Shown here: in pieces, positions 8,334 to 17,709 of the stretch | Numbering within the stretch: the stretch's first letter is position 1 | Layout: each line of letters begins with the position of its first letter | Assembly: GCF_024172125.1 (NCBI RefSeq) | Contig: NZ_JAMZEA010000003.1 | Span: 496,001-560,000 of the forward strand | From: Actinomadura rupiterrae | GTDB lineage: Bacteria; Actinomycetota; Actinomycetes; Streptosporangiales; Streptosporangiaceae | DNA: 64,000 bases | Direction: 5' to 3' | Notes under the pieces: generated by a model | Told to the model about the DNA's origin: nothing | The model's input: the letters and a program-made list of their open reading frames with translations, nothing else | Database searches by the model: none | Translations under genes and position numbers: made by a program

Positions 8334-9365
8334 ATGACCGATCAGCGCTCGACGGCCGGTTCCGAGGACGAGGTCTATACCGAGCCGCCGCGCACCCGGG
8401 CCTGGCACGACGGCGTCCTGGAGGCCGAAAACTTCCCGGTCGACGACGTCAGCGAGTACCTCAAGAAGGACGGCACGACCGTCTGGCTCGACCTGTGCGG
8501 CCCGCAGCGGACCGCGATGCACGTGATCAGCCGCGAGCTGGACCTCGACCGCGTCGCCGTGGAGGACGCGGTCTCCCGGCACGAGCGCACCAAGCTCGAC
8601 CGCTACACCGACTACGTCTTCCTGAACCTCTACCTGCCCAAGGTCGACGGCGTGCGGATGACGCTGTACGAGCTGTCGGCGTTCGTGACCGCGAACGCCC
8701 TGGTCACCGTCCGGGAGGACCCCGGGTTCCCGATCGACGAGCTGATCGGGCGCTGGGACCGCAGCCCCGACTTCAAGCGCGACGAGCTGGCCGGAAGCAC
8801 CGTGGCCCTCCTGCTGTACGGGCTGCTCGACCTCGTCGTGGACTACCAGCTCACCGCCGCCCAGTCCTTCGACGACGAGGCGGACGAGCTGGAGGAGCTG
8901 GTCTTCCGCGACGACTTCCCCGTACGCGAGATCCAGCAGCGCAGCTTCACACTCCGCAAGAACCTGTTCACGCTTCGCCGGGTCTCCCTCCCGATGCGGG
9001 AGATCCTGAACACCCTGCTGCGCCGCGACCTGAAGTTCGTGTCGCAACCGCTCGTCCCGTACTACCAGGACGTCTACGACCACTCCCTGCGCGTCGGCGA
9101 GTTCACCGACGCCCTGCGCGACCTGATCGCCAACCTCCTGGACACCCGGATCGCCCTCCAGGGCAACCGGCTCAACGAGGTGATGAAGAAGGTCACCAGC
9201 TGGGCCGCCATCATCGCGGTCCCGACCGCGATCACCGGCTTCTACGGCCAGAACGTCCCCTACCCCGGCTTCGGCCAACACTGGGGCTTCTGGCTCAGCT
9301 CCGCCGTCATCATCACCCTGAGCGGCCTCCTCTACACCCTCTTCAAAACCCGCGACTGGCTCTAA
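8334..9365 (+). CDS. CorA-like divalent cation transporter, GMN-less
   Basis: A 343-residue CorA-family protein: a large cytoplasmic alpha/beta funnel domain (about 1-270), then two C-terminal membrane helices. The loop between them, which forms the ion selectivity filter, reads 'FYGQNVPYPG' where classical CorA has 'YGMNF', so the GMN signature is changed to GQN. Several actinobacterial CorA homologues share this form, so the transported ion may differ from Mg2+. It starts 28 bp after the LacI gene. It ends convergently with the AfsR-type regulator; the 59-bp gap contains a small cgccc/gggcg hairpin. Confidence 0.85.
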   Translation: MTDQRSTAGSEDEVYTEPPRTRAWHDGVLEAENFPVDDVSEYLKKDGTTVWLDLCGPQRTAMHVISRELDLDRVAVEDAVSRHERTKLDRYTDYVFLNLYLPKVDGVRMTLYELSAFVTANALVTVREDPGFPIDELIGRWDRSPDFKRDELAGSTVALLLYGLLDLVVDYQLTAAQSFDDEADELEELVFRDDFPVREIQQRSFTLRKNLFTLRRVSLPMREILNTLLRRDLKFVSQPLVPYYQDVYDHSLRVGEFTDALRDLIANLLDTRIALQGNRLNEVMKKVTSWAAIIAVPTAITGFYGQNVPYPGFGQHWGFWLSSAVIITLSGLLYTLFKTRDWL

Positions 9366-9424
9366 CCCCCTCCGCCGCCAACCCTGAGCCCGGGGTCCGC
9401 GCCCGGCGCTGGGCGGGATGGTGG

Positions 9425-12400
9425 TCAGGATTCGTGGCCGGCTCGGAGGGCGTTCAGGAGGCCGCGGGCCTCTTCGGTCTCGGCGACGCCGAGGCGGGTG
9501 AAGATCGCGAGGGCGTCGGTCCAGCAGGCGCGCGCGGCGGCGGTGTCGCCGAGCGCGGCGTGCGCCCGGCCGAGCGCGACGCGGGCGCGTCCGACCTGGA
9601 ACTCCTCGCCGATCTCGCGTCCGATCGCGAGCGACTTCCCGGCCGTGCCGAGCGCCTCCTCGGGACGGTCCCGGCGCAGCTGCGTCTCGGCGAGCCGCAG
9701 CAGGACGTAGGACTCGCGAGCGCGCAGCCCTTGGGACCAGCAGATCGCGAGCGCGTCGTCGTAGCGGGCGACGGCCTCGTCCAGGCGTCCGGCGCGGTCC
9801 AGGGCCATGCCGAGGGTGTAGAGCGCGTACGCCTCGCCGGCGCCGTAGCCGAGTTCGCGGGCGAGGGCGCGCGCGTCCTCGGCCCAGTCGATCGCGCGGT
9901 CGGGCTCGTCCAGCTCGACGTGGGTGTAGGCGAGGCTGGCCAGGCGCTCCATCTCGCCCGCGCGGTCCCCCACCTCGCGTCCGAGGGTCAGGGCGCGTTC
10001 GAGGTGCGCGGCGGCCTCGCGCGGGCGCAGCCGGTAGAACGCGACGTGCGCGAGCAGGTCATGGGACGCGACGCGTAGCGCGGTGTCGCCAACCAGCTCG
10101 GCGAGTTCGGCGGCGCGGGCGGCGGCGCGCTCCGCCTCGTCCAGGCGGCTGGTGTGCACGGCCACCCTGCCGAGGACGTACCGGGCCCGGCCCTCCGCGT
10201 ACGGGCCGCGTCCGGCGTCGGCGAGGGCGCGCGCGGCGGGCTCGACCTCGGACCAGCGGTAGCCCTCCTCCAGCAGCGGATCGAGCGCGAACAGCAGGTC
10301 AGCGGCGGTCGCGGCGGCCGTCCCCGCGCGAGCCGTCTGCCGGACGACCGAAAGCATCGTGTCGAGATGGTCGAACGTCCAGTCCCGAGCCCGCGCCGCC
10401 GACCCGAACCCGGGAACGTCGCCCGCCCCAACGCCGCGCGCACTCCCCGCGCCGAAGGCGGGGCCGGTGTCCGCGCCGAGGCCGGTAGCCGCACCAAAAC
10501 CTGGAACGGTGTCCGCGCCGCCGAAGGCGAATAGGCCCGGGCGGACGAGGCCGGTCACCGAACGCTGGACGGTCAGCAGGTACGTGAGCAGGCGGACGGG
10601 GACGGCGGCTCGCTCGGACGCGGGGTCGGTGCGTTCGGCGGTCTGGCGCGCGAAGAGCCAGAGCAGGTCGTGGTAGCGGTAGCGGCCCGGGGCGGGCGAG
10701 TCGAGCAGGCCGAGGTCGACCAGGGACTCCAGCACGTCCTCGACGGCGAGCACGTCGTCCTCGCCGAGCGCGGCGGCCGCGGCCTCCGCTGGCAGGCCGT
10801 TCGCCTCGGGTAGCGCGAGCAGCCGGAACGCGCGGGCCTGCGCCGGGTCGAGCTGGTCGTAGCCGAGTCGGAAGGTCGCCTCGACGGCGAGCGAGCCGAT
10901 CCGCAGCTCGGCGAGGCGGCGGCGGCCGTCGGCGAGCCGCGCGGCGAGCGTGCCGACCGTCCAGGACGGGCGGGCGGCCAGGCGCGCGGCGACGATCCGG
11001 ACGGCGAGCGGCAGCAGCCCGCAGAGGCCGACCACGTCCACCACGGCGGCGCGCTCGGCGGTGACGCGCTCCGGACCGGCGATCCGGCCGAACAGCTCGA
11101 TCGCCTCCACCGGGTCGAGCACGTCCAGGTCCACGTGCCGGGCGCCGGACAGGCCGGCCTGCCGGGCCCGGCCGGTGACCAGCACCGCGCAGCCGCGCTC
11201 GCCGGGCAGCAGCGGCCGCAGCTGCGCCGCGTCCCGGGCGTTGTCCAGCAGGATCAGGACGCGCCGGTCGGCGAGCCGGGAGCGCAGCAGCGCGGATCGC
11301 TCGGCCTCGCCGTCGGGCATCGCCTCCTCGCGGACGCCGAGCGCGCGCAGGAACCCGGCGAGGACGACGCGCGGGTCGAGCGGCCTGTCCCCCACGCCTT
11401 GCAGGTCGACGTAGAGCTGGCCGTCCGGGTAGGCGTCGCGGACGGCATGTCCGACATGCACGGCGAGCGCGGTCTTCCCGACGCCGCCGACGCCGCTCAG
11501 GCACACCACCGGCGGCGCGGCGCGCCGGTCGGCGGGCTCGGTCAGGGCGCGGACGAGGTCGGCGGCGAGGGCCGTCCGCCCGCTGAAGTCGGGCAGGTCG
11601 GCGGGGAGCGCGGCGGGCTTGGGCAGGACGGACCGCTCCGGCTCGGGCTGCGGCCCCGGGACGGGCAGGGGCCCGGCGTTGTGGTCGGGCGCGTCCAGCG
11701 ACGGGTCGTTGCGCAGAATCCGCTGGTGCAGGTCGGTCAGCTCCGGACCGGGCCGGACGCCCAGCTCGGCCGCGAGGACGCGCCGCGCCTCCCCGTACGC
11801 GGCCAGCGCCTCCGCCTGCCGCCCGCACCGGTACAGCGCGGTCATCAGCCGCTCGTGGACGCGCTCGTCCAGCGGGTTCTCCCCCGCGAGCAGGCCGAGC
11901 TCGGCGACCGCGGCGGCGTGCCGTCCGAGGGCGAGGTCGAGATCGAGGCGGGTCAGCAGGACGTCGAGGCGCCGTTCGGCCAGGCGCGTCCGCCACGCGT
12001 CGGCGTCCGGGCCGGGGACGCCGGTCAGCGGCGCTCCGGCGAACGCCCGCAGCGCCTCGTCCAGCAGGTCCCGGCGGATCTCCGGGCACTCCTCGGCCTC
12101 GGCGCGCGCCACGCACGCCTCGAAGACCCGCGCGTCCACCGCGTCGTCCGGGACGTCCAGGGCGTACCCGTCGCCGTCCGAGCGGAGGATCTCCGGCCTG
12201 GTCCGGTCGCGCTCCAGCACCTGGCGCAGGCGGGACGCGTACGTCCGGACGGTCCCGACGGCGCGCGCGGGCGCCTCGTCACCCCAGAGCGCGGCGACGA
12301 TCCGGTCCATCGGCAGGCCGCGTCCCCCGGCCGCGAGGAGGGCCGCCACGAACGCCCGCTGCTGCGGTCCGCCGAGCGGCAGCTCCACGTCGTCCCGGAA

Positions 12401-12451
12401 GGCCCGCACGGGCCCCAGCACCGCGAACCGAAGCCTCCCCCCACCGTCCAT
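9425..12451 (-). CDS. AfsR/SARP-type regulator with NB-ARC and TPR domains
   Basis: A 1008-residue regulator. Order: OmpR-type winged-helix DNA-binding domain (about 1-95, 'AVGTVRTYASRLRQVLE'), bacterial transcriptional activation domain (100-245), NB-ARC STAND ATPase with P-loop 'GVGGVGKTALA' near residue 320, then C-terminal TPRs (about 700-1000). This is the AfsR architecture of pathway-specific or global activators of secondary metabolism. I start at ATG 12451, just before the conserved 'LRFAVLGPVRAF'. Odd feature: about 45 residues near 640-685 are a degenerate Gly/Ala/Phe repeat ('FGAATGLGADTGPAFGAG'), an expansion not usual in AfsR. Its divergent neighbour is a second regulator of the same class; no biosynthetic gene cluster lies alongside. 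Confidence 0.9.
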   Translation of the reverse strand: MDGGGRLRFAVLGPVRAFRDDVELPLGGPQQRAFVAALLAAGGRGLPMDRIVAALWGDEAPARAVGTVRTYASRLRQVLERDRTRPEILRSDGDGYALDVPDDAVDARVFEACVARAEAEECPEIRRDLLDEALRAFAGAPLTGVPGPDADAWRTRLAERRLDVLLTRLDLDLALGRHAAAVAELGLLAGENPLDERVHERLMTALYRCGRQAEALAAYGEARRVLAAELGVRPGPELTDLHQRILRNDPSLDAPDHNAGPLPVPGPQPEPERSVLPKPAALPADLPDFSGRTALAADLVRALTEPADRRAAPPVVCLSGVGGVGKTALAVHVGHAVRDAYPDGQLYVDLQGVGDRPLDPRVVLAGFLRALGVREEAMPDGEAERSALLRSRLADRRVLILLDNARDAAQLRPLLPGERGCAVLVTGRARQAGLSGARHVDLDVLDPVEAIELFGRIAGPERVTAERAAVVDVVGLCGLLPLAVRIVAARLAARPSWTVGTLAARLADGRRRLAELRIGSLAVEATFRLGYDQLDPAQARAFRLLALPEANGLPAEAAAAALGEDDVLAVEDVLESLVDLGLLDSPAPGRYRYHDLLWLFARQTAERTDPASERAAVPVRLLTYLLTVQRSVTGLVRPGLFAFGGADTVPGFGAATGLGADTGPAFGAGSARGVGAGDVPGFGSAARARDWTFDHLDTMLSVVRQTARAGTAAATAADLLFALDPLLEEGYRWSEVEPAARALADAGRGPYAEGRARYVLGRVAVHTSRLDEAERAAARAAELAELVGDTALRVASHDLLAHVAFYRLRPREAAAHLERALTLGREVGDRAGEMERLASLAYTHVELDEPDRAIDWAEDARALARELGYGAGEAYALYTLGMALDRAGRLDEAVARYDDALAICWSQGLRARESYVLLRLAETQLRRDRPEEALGTAGKSLAIGREIGEEFQVGRARVALGRAHAALGDTAAARACWTDALAIFTRLGVAETEEARGLLNALRAGHES

Positions 12452-12772
12452 AACCTCCCATTCTGGCCCATTCCCCGATTCCTCCGCCCGCCGTCCCACG
12501 AACGCCCCCACCGCACAGCCACATCCCCGACCCCACTCACGACTGCCTCCGCCCCACCAAACGAACAAATCCCTCGCCCAACCACCGCCCCAACCAGCAC
12601 AAACCAATCCACACCCCGCGGCAACGCCGGGCCGCAGGCCAGGGTGGAGGGTTAGGCGCGGGCGGGTTGCAGGCTCGGGCCGAGGGCTGGGGCCAGTGGG
12701 GGCGGTTGGGGGTTAGGCGGCGAGGGTGGGGTGGGGGTGTGGGGTGAGCTGGGGCGATCTACGCTTTGGGCG
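12452..12772. other. Divergent promoter region with C-rich to G-rich strand switch and a G-quadruplex motif
   Basis: The left half is C-rich on the + strand and the right half, from about 12640, is strongly G-rich, with 'gggttaggcg' appearing twice (near 12650 and 12712). At 12724-12744 four runs of three to five G separated by one to three bases fit an intramolecular G-quadruplex, only 28 bp upstream of the second regulator's start. No open frame here looks coding. The region must hold promoters for both AfsR-type genes. Confidence 0.55.
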
Positions 12773-15658
12773 ATGGAGGGGCGGATGGCGCCGTTGCGGT
12801 TCAGCCTGCTCGGGCCGCCGCGCGGATGGCGCGGGGAGGACGAGCTCGATCTCGGCTCGCCCCAGCAGCGCGCGCTCCTGTCGATGCTGCTGCTCCGAGA
12901 AGGAGCGCCGGTCTCGACGCCGGAGCTGGTCTCGGCCGTCTGGGACGGGGATCCGCCGCCGCGGGCGGTCGGCACGCTGCGCACGTACGCGTCCCGGCTG
13001 CGCCGCCTGTTCGAGCCGGACCGGGGGGCGGGCCGTCCGTCCGAGGTGCTGGTCACGGTCGGCGGCGGGTACGCGCTGCGGGTTCCCGCCGAGTCGCTGG
13101 ACGTCCTCCGCTTCACGCGCGGGATCGCCGAAGCCGAGCAGGCGAGCGCCGCGGGCGACCTCGTGCGCGCGCGCGAACTGCTGAGCGAGGCGCTGGGGCT
13201 GTGGCGCGGCGAGGCGCTCGACGGCGTCCCGGGGCCCTATGCCGAGGCGCAGCGCGTGCGGCTGACCGAGCGGCTGGTCGCGGCCCAGGTGAGCAAGCTC
13301 GACCTCGACATCCAGCTCGGCCGCCACGATGAGGCGATCGCCGGGATCCGGGCGCTGGTCGTCCGGTATCCGCTGCGCGAGCGGCCGCGCGAGCTGCTGA
13401 TGCTGGCGCTGTGGGGGGCGGGGCGTCCGGCCGAGGCGCTCGACGTCTACCTCGACGCGCGCCGGACGCTCGTGGACGAGCTGGGCATCGAACCCGGCCC
13501 GACGCTGGCCGCGCTGCATGAACGCGTGCTCGCCGCGTCCTCGCCGACGCCCGCGACGAGCGCCCGTCCCGCGCAGCTTCCAGGCGCCGTCGCCGACTTC
13601 ACCGGACGGACCGCACAGATCAACGACCTGCGGCGCGCGCTCGCCGGGGGCGGCGTAGCGACCGTCGCCGGGGTCGCGGGCGTCGGGAAGTCGGCGCTCG
13701 CGCTGCGCGTCGCGCACCAGATGCGCACCGACCATCCGGACGGCCAGCTCTACGCCGACCTGCACGGCGCCCACGAGCGGCCCGCCGATCCGCACCTGGT
13801 CCTCGGCGCGTTCCTCAAGGCGTTCGGCGTGACCCCGGAGGCGGTCCCGAACGATCTCGACGACCGGGCCGAGCTGTTCCGGCGCGTCACCGCCGGACGC
13901 CGCGTCCTCATGGTCCTGGACGACGCGCGCGATGCCGAGCAGGTCCGTCCGCTGCTCCCGGACGGCCCGGGCGCGTCGGTGATCATCACCAGCCGGGCCC
14001 GCCTCGACGCCTTGGCGCCGGCACACCACCTGGACCTGGACGTCTTCGACCCGGACGAGGCGCGCGACCTGCTCGTCCGGGTCGCCGGGCCGGACCGCGT
14101 CACCGCCGAGCCGGACGCCGTCCGGGCCCTGCTGGAGGCGTGCGGGCAGCTCCCGCTCGCCGTCCGCGTCGCCGCCGCGCGGCTGGCGGCCCGGCCGTCC
14201 TGGACCGTCCGGGCCCTGGTGGACCGGCTCGCCGACCGGCGCCGCCGACTCGCCGAGCTGCGCGTCGCCGACCTGGCCGTCGAGTCGGTGTTCCAGCTCG
14301 GCTACAACCAGCTCGACCCGGTGCTGCGCCGCGCGTTCCGGCTGCTCGCCCTGCCGGACGGGCCGTCCTTCTCGGTTCCCGCCGCCGCGGCCGTCCTCGG
14401 CGTCCCGCAGGACCGCGCGGCCGAGCTGTGCCGCGCCCTGGAGAACGCCAGCCTGCTCCGCTCGACCACGCCGGGCCAGTACCGCTACCACGACCTGCTG
14501 CGCCTCTACGCCCGCCAGCGCGCCGACGCGGACGAGCCCGCTGCCGAACGCGCCGCCGCCCTGCACCGCCTGGTCGGCTTCTGCCTGACCAGCGCCCAGG
14601 CGGCCCACCTGACCATCAATCCCGGCGACGCCCGCGCCCACGTCCCGGGCGGAAGCGAGATCGGGATGGAGTTCTCGGGTCAGGCGGAGGCCCGCGAATG
14701 GCTGTTCAGCGAGGCCCCGATGCTGCTCGCCGTGATCGGCCAGGCGGCGCGGGCCGGGCTGACCGGACCCGCCGCCGACCTGCTGTTGATGACGGACACG
14801 CTGGTCAACTCGGGTTTCCATGCGCGGGCGTGCGAGCAGGCCGCGCACGCGGTGATCGACAGCGCCTGGGAGCGCCGCGACCTGCGCAGCGAGGGCCGCG
14901 CGCACCTGCTGCTCGGCTGGCTCTACTACTACGCCGACCGGATCGGGGACGCCGAGGCCGTCTGCCGGGTCGCGCTGCACCGCGCCCGCGAGACCGGCGA
15001 CACCTGGACCGCCGCGGACGCCCTCAGCCGCCTCGGCAACTGCGCCTACCTGCTCGGACGGCACGAGGAGGCGCTCGGACTCGACCGCGAGGCGCTCGCC
15101 GCCTTCCGCGCCCACGGCGACCGGCACGGCGAGGGGATCACCCTCGCCGCCATGGGCCGCGCGCTCCTCGACGTCGGCCGTCCCGCCGAGGCCGCCGACG
15201 CCGTCACCGCCGCACTCGCCCTGCACCGCGAACTGGGCGGCGAATTCGGCATCGGCTACGCCCTCTACCAAGCAGGCGTCGTCCTCCGCACTGCCCAACC
15301 CCCCGATGCGCTGCCCGCGGGTGGCGAGGTGTTGGGGATGCTTGTGGAGGCTTTGGGGCGCTTTCGGGCGGGTGGGTATCGGGTTTGGGAGGGGTTGGCG
15401 CTGTTCCGGGTCGCGCTGGCGCGGCTGGACCTCGGGGACGCCGAGGCGGCCGAGGCGGACGCGCGGCAGGCGCTGGCCGTCCTGCGCGAGATCGGGGACC
15501 CGTGGGGGCAGGGCATGGCCCTGGACGCGCTCGCCCGGTCCTTCGCGGCGCGGGGCGACGCCGAGACCGCACGGACGCACTGGACCGAGGCATTGCGGAT
15601 CTTCGAGGAGCGGGGCGTCCCGGAGGCCGACGCCGTCCGCGCCCGCCTGCATCCGTGA
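12773..15658 (+). CDS. AfsR/SARP-type regulator with NB-ARC and TPR domains (second)
   Basis: A 961-residue protein with the architecture of its divergent neighbour: winged-helix DNA-binding domain (about 5-95), BTAD (100-250), NB-ARC with P-loop 'AGVAGVGKSALAL' near residue 302, then TPRs (about 600-950). ATG 12773 is chosen; ATG 12785 (MAPLRFSLLG) is the alternative. The codons around 15,300-15,400 switch abruptly from C-rich to G-rich on the coding strand without a frame change, a mosaic composition. The two regulators share domain order but differ throughout, so they are old paralogues and not a recent duplication. Confidence 0.9.
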   Translation: MEGRMAPLRFSLLGPPRGWRGEDELDLGSPQQRALLSMLLLREGAPVSTPELVSAVWDGDPPPRAVGTLRTYASRLRRLFEPDRGAGRPSEVLVTVGGGYALRVPAESLDVLRFTRGIAEAEQASAAGDLVRARELLSEALGLWRGEALDGVPGPYAEAQRVRLTERLVAAQVSKLDLDIQLGRHDEAIAGIRALVVRYPLRERPRELLMLALWGAGRPAEALDVYLDARRTLVDELGIEPGPTLAALHERVLAASSPTPATSARPAQLPGAVADFTGRTAQINDLRRALAGGGVATVAGVAGVGKSALALRVAHQMRTDHPDGQLYADLHGAHERPADPHLVLGAFLKAFGVTPEAVPNDLDDRAELFRRVTAGRRVLMVLDDARDAEQVRPLLPDGPGASVIITSRARLDALAPAHHLDLDVFDPDEARDLLVRVAGPDRVTAEPDAVRALLEACGQLPLAVRVAAARLAARPSWTVRALVDRLADRRRRLAELRVADLAVESVFQLGYNQLDPVLRRAFRLLALPDGPSFSVPAAAAVLGVPQDRAAELCRALENASLLRSTTPGQYRYHDLLRLYARQRADADEPAAERAAALHRLVGFCLTSAQAAHLTINPGDARAHVPGGSEIGMEFSGQAEAREWLFSEAPMLLAVIGQAARAGLTGPAADLLLMTDTLVNSGFHARACEQAAHAVIDSAWERRDLRSEGRAHLLLGWLYYYADRIGDAEAVCRVALHRARETGDTWTAADALSRLGNCAYLLGRHEEALGLDREALAAFRAHGDRHGEGITLAAMGRALLDVGRPAEAADAVTAALALHRELGGEFGIGYALYQAGVVLRTAQPPDALPAGGEVLGMLVEALGRFRAGGYRVWEGLALFRVALARLDLGDAEAAEADARQALAVLREIGDPWGQGMALDALARSFAARGDAETARTHWTEALRIFEERGVPEADAVRARLHP

Positions 15659-15941
15659 CCCGGCGGGTTCCGGGCCGGCCGTAAGTGGCGGGTGCCGAGA
15701 AGGGGCGCCTCACTGCTAGGAGAGGACGTGCCTTCCGGCACCCGGCACCGGGGGGTGCGGGCCGGGCGCGCCCGTAGCCGACGGAGATCCTGACCCCGCC
15801 CCCGCCAAGAAACGAGGTCGACCGTCATCGCGCCCGGCCCGTCCGGACAGCTTGCCGAACCCCGATCAACAACCGTTCAACGCCGGTAAGCGCAGGTAGC
15901 CGACGGTTTCAGGAAGCAGGGTTTCCAGAGAGCACGGGTGT

Positions 15942-17600
15942 TCAGGGGGCGACGGTCTTCAGGAAGGACGCGGCGATCGGGGCGGCCGCCTCGGCGCCGG
16001 TGCCGCCGCCTTCGACGATCACCGCGAACGCCAGGTCGCCCTTGTAGCCGATGAACCAGGCGTGCGTGGGCGGGTTGTCTCCGGTCCCGAACTCGGCCGT
16101 GCCGGTCTTTCCGGCCGTCCCGGACGGGAAGTCGACGCCGTGCGCGGTGCCTTCCGTGACGACGGCGGGCATCAGCGTGTGCAGGGCCTTCTTGACCGCC
16201 GGGTCGAGCTGGTGCGGCGGCTCGGGCTTGCGCCCGGCGGCGTCCACGGCCTGCGGCGCGAGGTCGGCCGGGACGATCCGGGGCGTCCGCCAGGTGCCGT
16301 CCGCCGCCGCGCCCGCGACGCTCGCCATGTTCAGCGGGCTGGTCAGCACCTCGCCCTGGCCGAACGACTCGGCGGCGAACGCCGTGTCGTCCTTGGCGGC
16401 CGGGAACGCCGCCCGGACGGCGGGGAGCCCGCCCACGACCGGCGCGTTGAACCCGAACTGCTGCGCCACCGAGGTCAGCTTGGCCTGGCCGAGCTTCTGC
16501 ACCGCGAGCTGCGCGAACGTGGTGTTGCAGGAGTGCGCGAAGGCGTCCCGCAGCGGGATCGTGCCGAAGCTCTCGTTCTTGTAGTTCTTGAACGTCCGGC
16601 CGCCGACGTTGATCGTGGCGGGGCAGGGCACCGGCGTGCTCGCGTCCATCCCGCCGGCGACGAGCGCCGCGGCCGTGACGATCTTGAACGTGGAGCCCGG
16701 CGGGTAGTGGCCGAGCAGCGCCCGGTTCAGCCCGCCCGGCTTGTTCGCGATCGCGAGGATCTCGCCCGTGGACGGCCGCAGCGCGACCAGCGACGCGGGC
16801 TTGTCCACACTGGACAGTGCCTGACCTGCTGCTTTCTGCGTCTTCGGCTCGATCGTGGTCTGGATCGGCTGCCCGTCCGTCCCGCCGAACCGCTTGATCG
16901 TCGAGATGGCCTTCCCACTCGCGTCGACGATCTGGACGGTCAGCGCGGGCGTTCCGGCGAGCCGCTTCTCGTACTGCTTGTTCAGGCCGTCCAGCCCGAT
17001 CGGGTCACCCTTGCGGTAGGGCGCGCCGAGCTTCCTCGCCGCGTCGTCCGGCGCCGGGCCGACCGGCCCCACGAGCTGCTGGACGGACCCGGACGGCGAG
17101 CCCTCCATGGACGTCCCGTCCGCGTACCCGATCTGCGCGCGGCCCGGCCAGGCGCGCGCCGCCGCGAGCCGCTGGCCCTCCTTGAGCGACGGGTAGAGGA
17201 TCCGCGGCGACCACGCGATCTTCCACGTGCCACCGGACTTGGTGAACTCCAGCGTCCCGTCGTAGCTCCAGGCGCGTCCCCCGGCGAGCGTGAGCTGCGC
17301 GGAGTAGGCGCCGCCGGCCTCGCCTCCCTTCGGCTTGCCGACCGACGCGACGGTGTACCTCTGCGCGGTCGCGCCGAGATCGTCGCGCTGCTTGGCGAGC
17401 CGGGTCGTGAGGTCGGCGGGCGGGTTCGCGGTGAGGTCGCGCATCGCGGCGAAGTCCCCCCGGCTCCACGCCGCGACGAACTTCTGCGCGGTGCCCTTCG
17501 GACCGTCGTCCCCGCCGAGGAGCCAGAAGGCCCCAGCCCCCACGAGCACGACGGCCGCCACGGCGACGGCGGCGGCCGCCGCCCACCGGGATCGGGTCAT
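15942..17600 (-). CDS. Penicillin-binding protein, transpeptidase with MecA-type N-terminal domain
   Basis: A 552-residue class B PBP. An N-terminal membrane anchor (about 8-28) is followed by an NTF2-like MecA_N domain (35-150), a dimerisation region (150-250) and the transpeptidase. Catalytic motifs are intact: S-x-x-K as 'GSTFK' near 300, S-x-N as 'SCN' near 357 and K-T-G in 'AGKTGTAEFG' near 497. It cross-links peptidoglycan outside the membrane. ATG 17600 lies directly before the anchor. It is divergent from a LysR regulator/beta-lactamase-like pair over a 109-bp gap, which suggests a beta-lactam-responsive locus; that link is inference. Confidence 0.93.
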   Translation of the reverse strand: MTRSRWAAAAAVAVAAVVLVGAGAFWLLGGDDGPKGTAQKFVAAWSRGDFAAMRDLTANPPADLTTRLAKQRDDLGATAQRYTVASVGKPKGGEAGGAYSAQLTLAGGRAWSYDGTLEFTKSGGTWKIAWSPRILYPSLKEGQRLAAARAWPGRAQIGYADGTSMEGSPSGSVQQLVGPVGPAPDDAARKLGAPYRKGDPIGLDGLNKQYEKRLAGTPALTVQIVDASGKAISTIKRFGGTDGQPIQTTIEPKTQKAAGQALSSVDKPASLVALRPSTGEILAIANKPGGLNRALLGHYPPGSTFKIVTAAALVAGGMDASTPVPCPATINVGGRTFKNYKNESFGTIPLRDAFAHSCNTTFAQLAVQKLGQAKLTSVAQQFGFNAPVVGGLPAVRAAFPAAKDDTAFAAESFGQGEVLTSPLNMASVAGAAADGTWRTPRIVPADLAPQAVDAAGRKPEPPHQLDPAVKKALHTLMPAVVTEGTAHGVDFPSGTAGKTGTAEFGTGDNPPTHAWFIGYKGDLAFAVIVEGGGTGAEAAAPIAASFLKTVAP

Positions 17601-17709
17601 GACTTCCCCCTCTTGGTGCGGTGAGCCCATAGAACACCAGGTCAGCGCCGCCATGTCCAAGAGTCATATCGATCCGGCAGCATGATCGGAATTGGTATCG
17701 TTCCTGGTC

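Noticed and set aside
12713..15652. 979-codon antisense frame opposite the second AfsR-type gene
   Set aside because: A shadow; no domains, while the plus strand shows winged helix, BTAD, NB-ARC and TPR.
15659..15800. Riboswitch-like structured leader (gtgccgagaagg ... ccttccggcac)
   Set aside because: It lies downstream of a gene end with no plus-strand gene after it and matches no riboswitch consensus I know; more likely a terminator.
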